Assembly (NCBI GenBank): GCA_964472725.1
Contig: CAYYLZ010000003.1
Coordinates: 1-64,000, forward strand
From: RGIG6375 sp964472725
GTDB lineage: Bacteria > Bacillota > Clostridia > Oscillospirales > Oscillospiraceae
Length of the DNA stretch: 64,000 bases
Reading direction: 5' to 3'
Below, in pieces: positions 24,740 through 33,327 of the stretch (positions are counted from its first letter, which is position 1; the number at the start of each line of letters is the position of its first letter). The translations under genes were made by a program, and so were the position numbers. The notes under the pieces were generated by a model. That model was not told the DNA's origin. It ran no database searches and was given only the letters and a program-made list of their open reading frames with translations.

Positions 24740-24983
24740 ATGGAACAAAAGATGCGTCGCGACCGTAATATGGGGGATAACTTGCGAAGACTGCGTAATG
24801 AGCACGATTTGTCACAGGAAAAGCTGTGTGCGGAGCTACAAAGGCGTGGGCGATATAGGAAGAACCACTTATGCTAAGTATGAAGCGGGAGAGCTGAATA
24901 TAAGGGTAAGTGTTATTATTGCTCTTAGAAAAATATATAATTGCACATATGATGATTTCTTTGACGGCTTGGATTTAGAATAA
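24740..24983 (+). pseudogene. XRE-family HTH regulator, frameshifted
   Basis: The ATG at 24740 follows GAGGTG. The first frame encodes MGDNLRRLRNEHDLSQEKLCAEL and stops at 24875-24877. A second frame continues the same domain with DIGRTTYAKYEAGELNI and ends at 24983. Joining them at the run GTGGGCG (about 24846-24852) restores a complete 80-residue HTH protein, so a net +1 (or -2) base change has broken it. It could be a true pseudogene, an assembly error, or a reversible switch. Confidence 0.75.
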
Positions 24984-24993
24984 TAACAGCAAA

Positions 24994-25022
24994 ATTCCCG
25001 GGATGCACAGCATCCCGGGAAT
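24994..25022. terminator. Bidirectional terminator between XRE remnant and M28 peptidase
   Basis: A perfect 12-bp stem (24994-25005 with 25011-25022, core TTCCCGGGATG) with a 5-nt loop lies between converging genes. Confidence 0.75.
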
Positions 25023-25044
25023 AAGTTTATATCGAAATTGTGAA

Positions 25045-26283
25045 TCAGAAGGGTCTGCCGCCGCCGCGCTTGCGGTTGAGGTAAACGTCCAGCTTTTCCT
25101 TGACGTTTGCAGGAATTTCGCGGGCAACGGGGAAGTTCTTGGCGTTTGCCATGTGAGCAACAAAGGCGTTGATGAAGTCAATATCCTTGAGCACGTGCTC
25201 TGCCTTCATAACTGCGGTGGTGTCATAACGGTTGTGAATGGTGGCGGTGTTTTGGGGGGCGTGGCGTGCGAAAGAAACAGCGGGAACGCCCTTGTCGGCG
25301 AAGGGGGTGGAGTCGCTGGAATAGACGTCCTGCCATACCTTCAGGGGGAAACCCTCAAGGTAAGAGAGATACTCGATAAAGGTGACCAGCTTGTCCTCGC
25401 AGGTGCAGCAGGCGGCAAAACCGCCCATGATGCAGCCGATCATGTCAAGGTTTACGTTCAGCACGAACTTCTCCAGCTCGTCCTCGTGGGCGGCAACGTA
25501 TGCCTTGGAGCCCAGCAGACCGCGCTCCTCGGAGCCGCACCATACGAAGCGCAGGGAGTAGCGGTGGGGAGCCTTGGCGAAATGCTCGGCGATACCCAGC
25601 AGACCGATGCTGCCGGACATGTTGTCGTAAGAACCCAGGGACAGGGAAGTGGAGTCGTAGTGAGCGGTCATAACGATGGTCTGCTCGATCTCGCCGGGAA
25701 TATCCAGCACTACGTTGCGGGAGGTGCCCACATACTCTTCCTGGTCGAGAATGATCTTGGCGGTGGTTGCGCCGTCACGGACAATGGCGATGGCATGCTT
25801 TGCGTTGATGCAGACGCCGGGGATAACCTTGCCGTTGCTTACTGCCTTGCGAAGCTCCTTCTGGTCGATGTCCTCGTCGGCATAGTTGGCGTTGCCGTCA
25901 TAGGTGATGAAGCCTACGGCACCGTTCTCAACGATGTCCTGATACTTCCAGTAGCTCATGGAGGAGTCGATCATGACGATCTTGCCCTTGCAGCCGGCCA
26001 GAGAATGCTTGTCATCACTGGGCATATAGTAGAAGGGAGCCTCGAGCTCGGCAGAACCGGAGCAGAGATAACCCTTGCAGGGGATCTCCTTGCCATCGAT
26101 GAGAAGAACAGCTTTCTTCATGGTGCTCATATCGACATCGAAGTCCTCGATGTGAGCCTCGTAGCCGGTCAGCTCAGCGGCTGCAGACTTTATGTACTCG
26201 GCGCACTTGAGCTCTTCGGCAGTACCGCCGGTGCGGGTATATGCGTTGTCGTTGAGTATCTGATTTACTTTTTTGATATCCAT
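25045..26283 (-). CDS. M28 family metallopeptidase (aminopeptidase)
   Basis: The 412-aa protein shows the five co-catalytic zinc ligands of M28: His in MTAHYDS, Asp in SYDNMSG, Glu pair in GSEERGLLGS, Asp in NLDMIG and His in TIHNRYDT. An inserted PA-like domain (about residues 85-180) precedes the core. There is no signal peptide, so it is cytoplasmic, as for many clostridial M28 enzymes that trim peptides taken up by the cell. GGAGGTT precedes the ATG. It is likely monocistronic. Confidence 0.92.
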   Translation of the reverse strand: MDIKKVNQILNDNAYTRTGGTAEELKCAEYIKSAAAELTGYEAHIEDFDVDMSTMKKAVLLIDGKEIPCKGYLCSGSAELEAPFYYMPSDDKHSLAGCKGKIVMIDSSMSYWKYQDIVENGAVGFITYDGNANYADEDIDQKELRKAVSNGKVIPGVCINAKHAIAIVRDGATTAKIILDQEEYVGTSRNVVLDIPGEIEQTIVMTAHYDSTSLSLGSYDNMSGSIGLLGIAEHFAKAPHRYSLRFVWCGSEERGLLGSKAYVAAHEDELEKFVLNVNLDMIGCIMGGFAACCTCEDKLVTFIEYLSYLEGFPLKVWQDVYSSDSTPFADKGVPAVSFARHAPQNTATIHNRYDTTAVMKAEHVLKDIDFINAFVAHMANAKNFPVAREIPANVKEKLDVYLNRKRGGGRPF

Positions 26284-26319
26284 TATGAGTTTAACCTCCG
26301 AATATGTATGATTACGGAC

Positions 26320-26328
26320 ATTGTATCA
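26320..26328 (-). promoter_or_regulatory. Extended -10 promoter of the M28 peptidase gene
   Basis: On the minus strand TGATACAAT (an extended -10 element) lies 37 bp before the start codon. No good -35 box is seen at 17 bp. Confidence 0.45.
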
Positions 26329-26371
26329 CGTTTCTGCCGGAAATGATATAGATTTTTGAATAATATTAAAA

Positions 26372-26397
26372 ACTCCCGCAGCATTCGCTGCGGGAGT
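26372..26397 (-). terminator. Terminator of plsC-like gene
   Basis: An 11-bp stem (26372-26382 with 26387-26397) with ATTC loop is followed on the minus strand by TTTTTAATATT. Confidence 0.8.
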
Positions 26398-26404
26398 ACT
26401 CGGC

Positions 26405-27547
26405 TTAATTTACGGCGGCTGTATTGGCCTTATGCGCGTTATAAAGAAGATGGAATTTGAGCATGTTGCACTCCCTGGATATAAGCTCGTAATATGTCTT
26501 GCCAACGGAGAAAACAACCGCGTGGCGGCCATGCATCGCAAGCTCGGTTATATCAGCGAGGGGAATGGAAACCTCACCGCAGCTTATTGCATCGGCGGAT
26601 ATGCTTGATTCGCCGGAGGTGACGGGAGTTTCAACGTGCTTGGAAACAGTGGAGAGAGTGGCTGCGGGGACGGAGAAAACCTTGCCCTCACCGACAAGCT
26701 TGGAGATTTTCTCCTTCTGCCAGTTAGAAAGCTCAAGAACGGTCTTGAAGCGGCTGCCGCTGAGCATGCCGTATTCGTCGTATCTGAAGCTGTGGGAGCA
26801 GGCGGAGCAGCTTACGGTATCGCCTGTGGAGGCGATGGAGTCTACCGCGCCGCATTCGGGGCAGATGAAGAGCAGATTTTCCATACGCACGGCTATGTTC
26901 TTGCCCTTGTACTTTTTGGGAGCCTCAAGCTGACGGGCGTAAGCGTCCTCATAAAGGTCTCGGCAGATAAGCTCGTTGACCTCGTCAACGCTCATGGCAG
27001 CCAGCTGCTCGGCAGTGTACACGTTTACAACGCTGCCGCGAACAACGCCGCGGCGGGTGCCGTGACCCTCGCTCCACATGGGACTGGCGAAATAGCCGCC
27101 TACTATCTTATAGGTGACAAGACCGCAGCGGGCGCTTTTTACCATCTTGCCGGTAGCGGGGAGAATGGGATTGGTGAGACCGTCCCAGGAGCGCACACCC
27201 TCGGCGAAAATGCATACGCGGTTGCCGTCGCGCACTCTGCGCAGAACTTCCATGACGGTAGATGCCGCAACGGAACCCTTGTAGCGCATAATGGGGTCAA
27301 AGCCGAAACGAATGAACTTGAAAGCGTTTTTCCAGCGGGCAATGTGTTCGCTGGCCACGAAGTACATCTGCTTGGGGAAGCTGAGCGCTACGAAAAGGGG
27401 GTCAAAGTCGGTGGTGTGATTGGAGAGAACTATGTAATTCTCGGGGAGATTCTTAGCTATGCTGAACCGGTAATTGAACTTTATGAGAAGAAACAGTGCC
27501 ACCGGCCAACGCAGGACAGCGTATACTATTTTGTGAGTCAGATTCAT
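26405..27547 (-). CDS. PlsC-type acyltransferase with C-terminal zinc ribbon
   Basis: The 380-aa protein has an N-terminal membrane segment and acyltransferase motifs LSNHTTDFDP (NHx4D) and FAEGVRSWDG (in place of FPEGTRS), as in 1-acyl-glycerol-3-phosphate acyltransferases. After about residue 225 it adds a zinc ribbon with CPEC and CSAC pairs and a further 100-residue tail not found in plain PlsC (about 200-250 aa). The acceptor could be lysophosphatidate or another membrane alcohol. AGGAGG precedes the start. Confidence 0.85.
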   Translation of the reverse strand: MNLTHKIVYAVLRWPVALFLLIKFNYRFSIAKNLPENYIVLSNHTTDFDPLFVALSFPKQMYFVASEHIARWKNAFKFIRFGFDPIMRYKGSVAASTVMEVLRRVRDGNRVCIFAEGVRSWDGLTNPILPATGKMVKSARCGLVTYKIVGGYFASPMWSEGHGTRRGVVRGSVVNVYTAEQLAAMSVDEVNELICRDLYEDAYARQLEAPKKYKGKNIAVRMENLLFICPECGAVDSIASTGDTVSCSACSHSFRYDEYGMLSGSRFKTVLELSNWQKEKISKLVGEGKVFSVPAATLSTVSKHVETPVTSGESSISADAISCGEVSIPLADITELAMHGRHAVVFSVGKTYYELISRECNMLKFHLLYNAHKANTAAVN

Positions 27548-27685
27548 GTTAATCCTCCATGCAGTGCTTCTGCATTAAAAGTTATCGGTGATTATTTTAA
27601 ACCTTATGCCCCTGTTCGTCAAGTTTTATCGAATTTCGCAGGCCTGCTTAACACGGAAAATATATGTAGAAACTGGGCAATTATG

Positions 27686-27694
27686 TGATATAAT
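27686..27694 (+). promoter_or_regulatory. Extended -10 promoter of the VOC gene
   Basis: TGATATAAT (extended -10, TATAAT at 27689-27694) lies 29 bp before the VOC start codon. The -35 region is weak, as is common for extended -10 promoters. Confidence 0.6.
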
Positions 27695-27722
27695 CGTATA
27701 AAAACAATCGGAGGGATTTGAG

Positions 27723-28082
27723 ATGAAAGTAAACTGGATCACCATAAATACTGCAGACCTTGAAAAATCCAAGGAATTCTACGGCGAATATCTGGGACTT
27801 GCCCTTGAGCGGGAGTTTTCTCCCTATGAGGGTATGCGCATAGCTTTCTTCGCGGCCGATAATTTTGAAATAGAGCTGCTTGAACGCAAGGACTATGTGG
27901 CCGCCGAGGGCGCAAATACCGGGCTTTCCGTGGGTATTACTCCGGATAATTACGATGAGATACTTGCCGGAGCCCACGAAAAGGGCATTCTTGAGGGTGA
28001 GCCCGAGGTGGTAGGCGGTCATCTGACCTGCTTCTTTATCCATGACCCCAACGGCGTGCGCCTGCAGGTAATAAAGGCATGA
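27723..28082 (+). CDS. VOC (glyoxalase/bleomycin resistance) family protein
   Basis: The 119-aa protein has the paired beta-alpha-beta-beta-beta modules of the VOC superfamily (SKEFYGEYLGL, FFIHDPNGVRLQV). The usual first metal ligand His in the opening strand is replaced (VNWITINTADL), so a standard glyoxalase I metal site is not complete; the late Glu position is a Gln (LQV). GGAGGGATTTGAG precedes the ATG. It is monocistronic. The substrate is unknown. Confidence 0.85.
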   Translation: MKVNWITINTADLEKSKEFYGEYLGLALEREFSPYEGMRIAFFAADNFEIELLERKDYVAAEGANTGLSVGITPDNYDEILAGAHEKGILEGEPEVVGGHLTCFFIHDPNGVRLQVIKA

Positions 28083-28092
28083 ACATAAAAAA

Positions 28093-28116
28093 GCCGCACA
28101 TCATTCGATGTGCGGC
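28093..28116. terminator. Bidirectional terminator between VOC and carD
   Basis: A perfect 10-bp stem (28093-28102 with 28107-28116, GCCGCACATC) with ATTC loop, A-run on the left and T-run on the right, lies between converging genes. Confidence 0.88.
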
Positions 28117-28129
28117 AATATTATTTTTG

Positions 28130-28609
28130 TCAGCCGGCGAGGGCGGAGTTGAGGCGCTGCTCGACTTCGTCGTAATCGCCGTTGGTGGTCATAACGATTT
28201 CGGAAATGAGTATCTGCTTGGCGCTGCGGAGCATTTTGCGTTCACCGGTGGAAAGACCCTTTTCGCTGTCACGAACCATAAGGCTCTTGACTACCCGGGC
28301 AACCTCCAGCAGGTCGCCGCTTTTTATGCGCAGCATATTCTCTCTGTAACGCTTGTTCCAGTTGGCAGTTATCTCGATTTCAAGGCGACCGAGCTCCAGC
28401 ATAAGAGAATCCGCCTGTTCGGGCGTGATGAGCCTTCTTATGCCTATTTCGTCGCTGTGATCCACCGGGATCTTCATGCTCAGGCCGCCCATGGGGAGCC
28501 TGAAAACATAATAGCTGCGCACCACGCCGTCAATTTTGACGTCGACTATTTCGTCGATGGTGCCTGCGCCATGCATCGGGTGGACGATAATTTCGCCTAT
28601 CTCAAACAT
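28130..28609 (-). CDS. CarD-family transcriptional regulator
   Basis: The 159-aa protein has the CarD/TRCF RNA-polymerase-interaction Tudor-like domain at its N-terminus (FEIGEIIVHPMHGAGTI) and a helical C-terminal DNA-contact domain with LYRENMLRI-like RYRENMLRIKSGDL. CarD proteins bind the RNA polymerase beta subunit and stabilise open complexes at promoters. A strong promoter and AAAGGAAG precede the gene. It is monocistronic. Confidence 0.9.
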   Translation of the reverse strand: MFEIGEIIVHPMHGAGTIDEIVDVKIDGVVRSYYVFRLPMGGLSMKIPVDHSDEIGIRRLITPEQADSLMLELGRLEIEITANWNKRYRENMLRIKSGDLLEVARVVKSLMVRDSEKGLSTGERKMLRSAKQILISEIVMTTNGDYDEVEQRLNSALAG

Positions 28610-28656
28610 AGCTACTTCCTTTACGAAACCTAAAAAGCGTACAATATCCTACAAAT

Positions 28657-28685
28657 ATTATACCCGTTTTTACATATTTTAGCAA
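28657..28685 (-). promoter_or_regulatory. Sigma-A promoter of carD
   Basis: On the minus strand TTGCTA (28685-28680) and TATAAT (28662-28657) are 17 bp apart. The leader to the start codon is about 45 nt. Confidence 0.8.
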
Positions 28686-28837
28686 GTACAAATTTACTTT
28701 CAGATTTTGTTCAATTTGGCTAATTCACTGCTGTGGGGATTTTACGCGCGCTTGAAGTATTTTTGTTGTTATTTTTTGAGAAAAGTGATATACTATTATA
28801 ATAGGATAAATATTGGTAAAAACAGGAGGGGGAGCCG

Positions 28838-29572
28838 GTGGGCATATTTGGCAGAATGAAAAAGGAACTGTGCAAGGCGAAGCTGCCCCGCGCCTCTGCG
28901 GTTATCGTAGCTGCCGGCAGCTCGCGCCGAATGCAGGGAGTGGATAAGATATGCGTGGAGCTGGGCGGAAGCCCCGTTATTCTGCGCAGTATCGCGGCTT
29001 TTGAGGCCAGTCCCTTTATTGACGAAATAATCGTGGTCACACGCGAGGATTTGATACCGGTCGTTGGTCGGCTCTGTGCCGATTTCGGTATGAAAAAGGT
29101 GCGCTGCGTGGTAAAGGGCGGCGAGAACCGGGTGGAGTCCGTGCAGCGGGGACTTATGCATATTTCCCGCGAAGCGGAGCTGGCTGCAATTCACGACGGC
29201 GCCCGTCCTCTTGTAACGCCTGAAGTCATAGAAAGAACCGTTACCCTTGCTGCCGAAACGGGTGCGGCCATTCCCGCCGTGCCGGTAAAGGACACCATAA
29301 AGCGAGCCGTGGACGGCGTAATATGCGCCACTCCCCAGCGCTCGGAGCTTTTCGCGGCGCAGACTCCGCAGATATTCAAAGCGGACGTGCTGAAAGCGGC
29401 GCTTACAAAGGTCACGGAGGAGCAGCTGGAAATAACCGACGACGCCTCTGCCGTGGAGCTGCTGGGCATGAGCGTCAGCATAGCCGAGGGCAACGAATGC
29501 AATATAAAGATAACCACTCAGGCCGACCTTATATTGGCCGAGGCCATACTTGAAAGGGGCACGATGGAATGA
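28838..29572 (+). CDS. ispD: 2-C-methyl-D-erythritol 4-phosphate cytidylyltransferase
   Basis: The 244-aa protein has the nucleotidyltransferase motif VIVAAGSSRRM, HDGARPLV and the TPQIFK segment of IspD. It attaches CMP to MEP in the non-mevalonate isoprenoid pathway. It starts at GTG 28838 after AGGAGGGGGAG; there are about 20 extra N-terminal residues before the core. ispF follows with a 4-bp ATGA overlap. Confidence 0.95.
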   Translation: MGIFGRMKKELCKAKLPRASAVIVAAGSSRRMQGVDKICVELGGSPVILRSIAAFEASPFIDEIIVVTREDLIPVVGRLCADFGMKKVRCVVKGGENRVESVQRGLMHISREAELAAIHDGARPLVTPEVIERTVTLAAETGAAIPAVPVKDTIKRAVDGVICATPQRSELFAAQTPQIFKADVLKAALTKVTEEQLEITDDASAVELLGMSVSIAEGNECNIKITTQADLILAEAILERGTME

Positions 29573-30042
29573 GAATAGGCGAAGGCTACGACGTACACCG
29601 TCTTACTCCCGACCGTAAGCTGATACTCGGCGGAGTTGAAATACCCTGCGAAAAGGGGCTGATGGGTCATTCCGACGCGGACGCTTTGCTCCACGCCCTT
29701 ATGGACGCAATGCTGGGGGCGCTGGCGCTGGGGGATATAGGCAAGCATTTTCCCGACAGCGATGAGCGCTATAAGGGCATTGACAGCCGTGAGCTTCTCC
29801 GCCATACCGCTAAGCTTATCTCGGAAAAGGGCTGGAAGCTGGGCAATGCCGATATGACCATAATCGCTCAGGCACCCAAGATGGCGCCACATATTCAGAC
29901 CATGCGGGAGAATATTGCCGCCGACCTTGATACGGACATAGACAATATTAGCGTGAAGGCCACCACGGAAGAAAAGCTGGGCTTCACGGGTGCGGGCGAA
30001 GGAATTGCCGCCCGTGCCGTTGTACTGCTCAGACGCATATAG
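29569..30042 (+). CDS. ispF: 2-C-methyl-D-erythritol 2,4-cyclodiphosphate synthase
   Basis: The 157-aa protein starts MRIGEGYDVHRL and has the zinc-site D-x-H (DVH), HSDADALLHALMDA and the TTEEKLGFTG C-terminal motif. It catalyses the ring-forming step of the MEP pathway two steps after IspD. Its ATG overlaps the ispD stop. Confidence 0.96.
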   Translation: MRIGEGYDVHRLTPDRKLILGGVEIPCEKGLMGHSDADALLHALMDAMLGALALGDIGKHFPDSDERYKGIDSRELLRHTAKLISEKGWKLGNADMTIIAQAPKMAPHIQTMRENIAADLDTDIDNISVKATTEEKLGFTGAGEGIAARAVVLLRRI

Positions 30043-30058
30043 AGAGAAAGGCAAAGAC

Positions 30059-30643
30059 ATGAATTTTCAGAAAACAGAGTTTATCACATCTGCCGTTAAA
30101 GAGGCGGATTTCATCAACGATGGCAAGCCCCAGATAGTTTTCGCGGGCCGCTCCAACGTAGGCAAGTCATCGGTTATAAACACGCTGGTGCGCCGCAAGA
30201 ATTTTGCCCGCGTGGGCGCTCAGCCTGGTAAGACCGTGCATATCAACTATTTCAGTATCGACGATACCATTTATCTTGCCGATATCCCCGGATACGGCTA
30301 CGCTAAGGTATCCCAGTCCGAGCGTGACCGCTGGGCGCGGCTCATGGAAACCTATTTTGCCCGCAGCGAGCTTATCACCGCAGGCTGCCTTATCGTTGAC
30401 GCCCGCCATAAGCCCACCAAGGACGATATCACCATGGCAACGTGGTTCAAGAACGCTCAGTGCCCCATGATAGTTGTGGCGAATAAGCTGGATAAGCTGA
30501 AAAAGAGCGAAATTGAGCCCAACCTCGCCCGTATCAGGGAGACTCTTGAACTTAGCGAGGAGGATACGCTGGTTCCCTTCTCTGCCGAGAAAGGAACAAA
30601 CCGCGAGCTGCTTATCGCGGAAATCGAAAAGCGGTGCCGCTGA
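30059..30643 (+). CDS. ysxC: Ribosome-biogenesis GTP-binding protein YsxC/EngB
   Basis: The 194-aa TRAFAC GTPase has G1 GRSNVGKSS, G3 DIPGYGYAK, G4 NKLDKL and G5 FSAEKG. It helps assemble the 50S subunit. The ATG at 30059 follows AGAGAAAGG and matches the family start; an in-frame ATG at 29990 lies inside ispF. Confidence 0.95.
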   Translation: MNFQKTEFITSAVKEADFINDGKPQIVFAGRSNVGKSSVINTLVRRKNFARVGAQPGKTVHINYFSIDDTIYLADIPGYGYAKVSQSERDRWARLMETYFARSELITAGCLIVDARHKPTKDDITMATWFKNAQCPMIVVANKLDKLKKSEIEPNLARIRETLELSEEDTLVPFSAEKGTNRELLIAEIEKRCR

Positions 30644-31326
30644 TGAGCTTTGGCGAAGTCATGCGCAATATGGACTGGTCATATCTCCTTGACCTGCTCA
30701 TATCTGTTATCCCCGCAGTTATCTGCATTACCATACATGAAATGAGCCACGGCCTTGCCGCGAAGCTCATGGGCGACAATACCGCCGAAACTCAGCGCCG
30801 CCTCAGCCTGAACCCCCTGCGGCATATAGATCCGGCGGGACTTGTAATGCTGGTGGTGTTCAAAATAGGCTGGGCAAAGCCTGTGCCGGTGAACATGATG
30901 CGCTTCCGCAATCCCAAGGCAGGCATGGCGATAACAGCCTTGGCGGGGCCGGTGTCAAACTTTATTCTTGCCGCTTTTCTGCTGTTTGTGCGAGGACTTA
31001 TAACCCTGCCTCTGGCCAAATATGGATGGGGCATGACGGCTCTTGAGATTTTTGATACCACCGCATATCTCAGCATCTGTCTTGGCCTGTTTAACCTTAT
31101 CCCACTGCCTCCCATGGACGGCTCAAAGGTGTTGTTTTCCTTCCTGCCGGACAGAATTTACATGAAGCTGATGCGCTATGAGCGCTACGGTATGATAGTT
31201 ATAATCATCGTTATGCTTTCGGGTATAGTGGATAAGCCCCTTAATACCGTGACATATTTCTTCTTTGATAAGCTGTTCCTGCTGGTGCAGGCGGGCTTTG
31301 ATATAGTTGTAAAGTTATTTTTGTAA
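30643..31326 (+). CDS. Site-2 protease family membrane metallopeptidase (M50)
   Basis: The 227-aa polytopic protein has the zinc motif HEMSH in a TM helix (about residue 33), GPVSN in a second and the NLIPLPPMDGSK Asp-bearing motif near residue 150. It matches the small M50 family that often precedes scpA in Clostridia. Its ATG overlaps the engB stop by one base. The substrate is unknown. Confidence 0.9.
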   Translation: MSFGEVMRNMDWSYLLDLLISVIPAVICITIHEMSHGLAAKLMGDNTAETQRRLSLNPLRHIDPAGLVMLVVFKIGWAKPVPVNMMRFRNPKAGMAITALAGPVSNFILAAFLLFVRGLITLPLAKYGWGMTALEIFDTTAYLSICLGLFNLIPLPPMDGSKVLFSFLPDRIYMKLMRYERYGMIVIIIVMLSGIVDKPLNTVTYFFFDKLFLLVQAGFDIVVKLFL

Positions 31327-31343
31327 GTGAAAGAAGTGTTGGA

Positions 31344-32123
31344 GTGGACGAACTGAAGTTCCATCTTGACGGCATAGTCAAGACCAAAAATGAATATACC
31401 GATTTCGACGGCCCTCTTGAGCTGATACTCCAGCTTCTCAGCAAGAACAAGATAGAGATAAAGGATATCCGTATCGCTCTTATTCTGGAGCAGTATCTGG
31501 AATATCTGGAGCAGATGAAGAAGCTTGACCTTGAGATAGCCAGTGAATTCGTGGAGATGGCTTCTCATCTTATGTATATAAAGGCAAAGACAGTCCTTGC
31601 GGGCGCGGAGCCTGTGGAGGAAATGGACGAGCTTAAAAACTCCCTTGAGGAGCTGCAGCGCCGCCGTGAATATGAGCGGGTAAAGCTCATGGCGGATAAG
31701 CTGGCGCTGCTGGCGGGACGAGGCGAGGGCATTTACGTTAAAAATCCCGAGCCGCTGGGCAAGGAACGTGGCTACCGCTACGCCCACGACCTTGAGGAAA
31801 TGCGCACCGCCTTGCTCGCCATACTCAGCCGCGAGGTGGAGCGTCCCGGAATTCCGGAGAATTTTACCGCCCCGGCGAAGCTGGTGTACCCCATCGGCGA
31901 GAAGTCCGAGGAGATAATGCTGAAAATGAAGGTTCAGCGCAGGGTGAAGGTTACCGAGCTTTTCAAGGGCGCGTCCGGACGCTCGGAGCTGGTGGCGTCC
32001 TTTATCGCCGTGCTTGAGCTTTGCAGAAGCGGAAGCATAGTGCTTACCGAGGAGGACGGCGAGTTTATCGCCGAGGCCGCCGAGGAAACTGTGGAAGAGA
32101 GAGGTTCTGACAATGGAACATGA
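31344..32123 (+). CDS. scpA: Segregation and condensation protein A
   Basis: The 259-aa kleisin has the N-terminal DFDGPLELILQLL motif, the LEMASHLMYIKAKTVL-type helix and a C-terminal winged helix (VTELFKGASGRSELVASFIAVLELCR). It bridges the Smc heads; smc is at the right end of this window. GTG start, with GAAAGAAG upstream. It overlaps scpB by 11 bp. Confidence 0.95.
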   Translation: MDELKFHLDGIVKTKNEYTDFDGPLELILQLLSKNKIEIKDIRIALILEQYLEYLEQMKKLDLEIASEFVEMASHLMYIKAKTVLAGAEPVEEMDELKNSLEELQRRREYERVKLMADKLALLAGRGEGIYVKNPEPLGKERGYRYAHDLEEMRTALLAILSREVERPGIPENFTAPAKLVYPIGEKSEEIMLKMKVQRRVKVTELFKGASGRSELVASFIAVLELCRSGSIVLTEEDGEFIAEAAEETVEERGSDNGT

Positions 32124-32685
32124 AATAGACTCCATTCTTGAGAGTGTACTTTTCGCCTCCGGCGACCCCATGCCGGTCAGTCGTCTTTGCGCGCTGCTGG
32201 ATAAGGAAGAGGAGGAAATAATGGAAGCGGCTCAGCGCCTTGCCGACGGCTATTCCTTTGAGCGCCGCGGCATACGCCTGCTCCGCCTGGAGGACAGTCT
32301 GCAGCTCTGCTCCGCCCCGGAGAACGGAGAATATGTGCGCCGTGCCCTTGAGGCGAGAAAGCCGCCTCGTCTTTCCGCGGCGGCTATGGAAGTGCTGACC
32401 ATAGTGGCCTACTTCCAGCCCGTCACAAAGACCTATATCGAGCAGATACGCGGCGTGGACAGCTCCTATACAGTAGGGCTGCTTGTTGACCGCGAGCTTA
32501 TCGAACCCTGCGGCAGACTGGACGTTCCCGGTCGCCCCACCATATACCGCACCACCCCCGGCTTCCTGCGGGCATTTGGTCTTTCCTCTTTGGACGACCT
32601 GCCCGAGCAGGCGGAGCTTCCTCAGAATGTTCTTATGACAGGTACTGCTCCCGGTGAAATGCAGATGACCCTGCCCGAGGTGTGA
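32113..32685 (+). CDS. scpB: Segregation and condensation protein B
   Basis: The 190-aa protein has two winged helices, with the motifs LESVLFASGDPM, LSAAAMEVLTIVAYFQPVTK and GRPTIYRTTPGFLRAFGL typical of ScpB. It completes the Smc-ScpAB condensin. The start overlaps the end of scpA. Confidence 0.95.
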   Translation: MEHEIDSILESVLFASGDPMPVSRLCALLDKEEEEIMEAAQRLADGYSFERRGIRLLRLEDSLQLCSAPENGEYVRRALEARKPPRLSAAAMEVLTIVAYFQPVTKTYIEQIRGVDSSYTVGLLVDRELIEPCGRLDVPGRPTIYRTTPGFLRAFGLSSLDDLPEQAELPQNVLMTGTAPGEMQMTLPEV

Positions 32686-32691
32686 TAAAAT

Positions 32692-33324
32692 ATGGTTGCT
32701 TTGTGCATAATAATGGCTGTGCTGCTTCTTATAGTCATTATCCTTCTTATCCCGGTAGGTGCCGAGGCGGAATATGACGAACCGGGCGTGACCCTGTGGC
32801 TGCGTATCGGTGCGTTCAGAAAGATACTTTATCCCCGCCCGCCTAAGCCCGAGGGTGATGAGAAGCCCCCCAAGAAAAAGAAGAAGGAAAAAGAGCCTAA
32901 GGAAGAGAAACCTAAAAAGGGCGGCACTTTGCAGCTCATAATGGAGCTTATTCCCGTGGGCATTGAAGCGCTGGGCAGATTCAAACGCAGCCTTATAATA
33001 AAGAAGCTGAAATTGTATTTCTGCTTCGGCGGCGACGACCCTGCCAAGGTGGCCATGAGCTTCGGCGGAGCAAGCGCCGGAGCGGGCATGATAGTGCCCC
33101 TGCTGCAGCAGAACTTCCGCATAAAGGAGATGGATATCCGAAACAGCGTGGATTTCACCTCCGCCGAGACCCGGGTGTACGCCCATGCGGATATTCGCAT
33201 AAGACCCATAACCGTTCTCGCCATTGCCCTGGCGGCAGGCGTGAAGGTACTGAAGATATTCATACGCAGAAAAAAAGAGGCCAAGGCTGTGCAGCCGGTG
33301 GCTGAAGCTGAGAAAGGACGATAA
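32692..33324 (+). CDS. DUF2953 membrane protein
   Basis: The 210-aa protein has an N-terminal TM helix (about residues 3-21), a Lys/Pro/Glu-rich linker (about residues 48-76) and a DUF2953-type region including FGGDDPAKVAMSFGGASA. In sporulating Firmicutes this family lies directly before ytfJ/gerW, as here, and a sporulation role is suspected. Six bp separate it from scpB. Confidence 0.85.
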   Translation: MVALCIIMAVLLLIVIILLIPVGAEAEYDEPGVTLWLRIGAFRKILYPRPPKPEGDEKPPKKKKKEKEPKEEKPKKGGTLQLIMELIPVGIEALGRFKRSLIIKKLKLYFCFGGDDPAKVAMSFGGASAGAGMIVPLLQQNFRIKEMDIRNSVDFTSAETRVYAHADIRIRPITVLAIALAAGVKVLKIFIRRKKEAKAVQPVAEAEKGR

Positions 33325-33327
33325 ATT

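Noticed and set aside
24740..24877. A separate 45-residue functional regulator.
   Set aside because: The reading ends in the middle of the HTH domain and the remainder continues in the next frame, so a frameshift explains it better.
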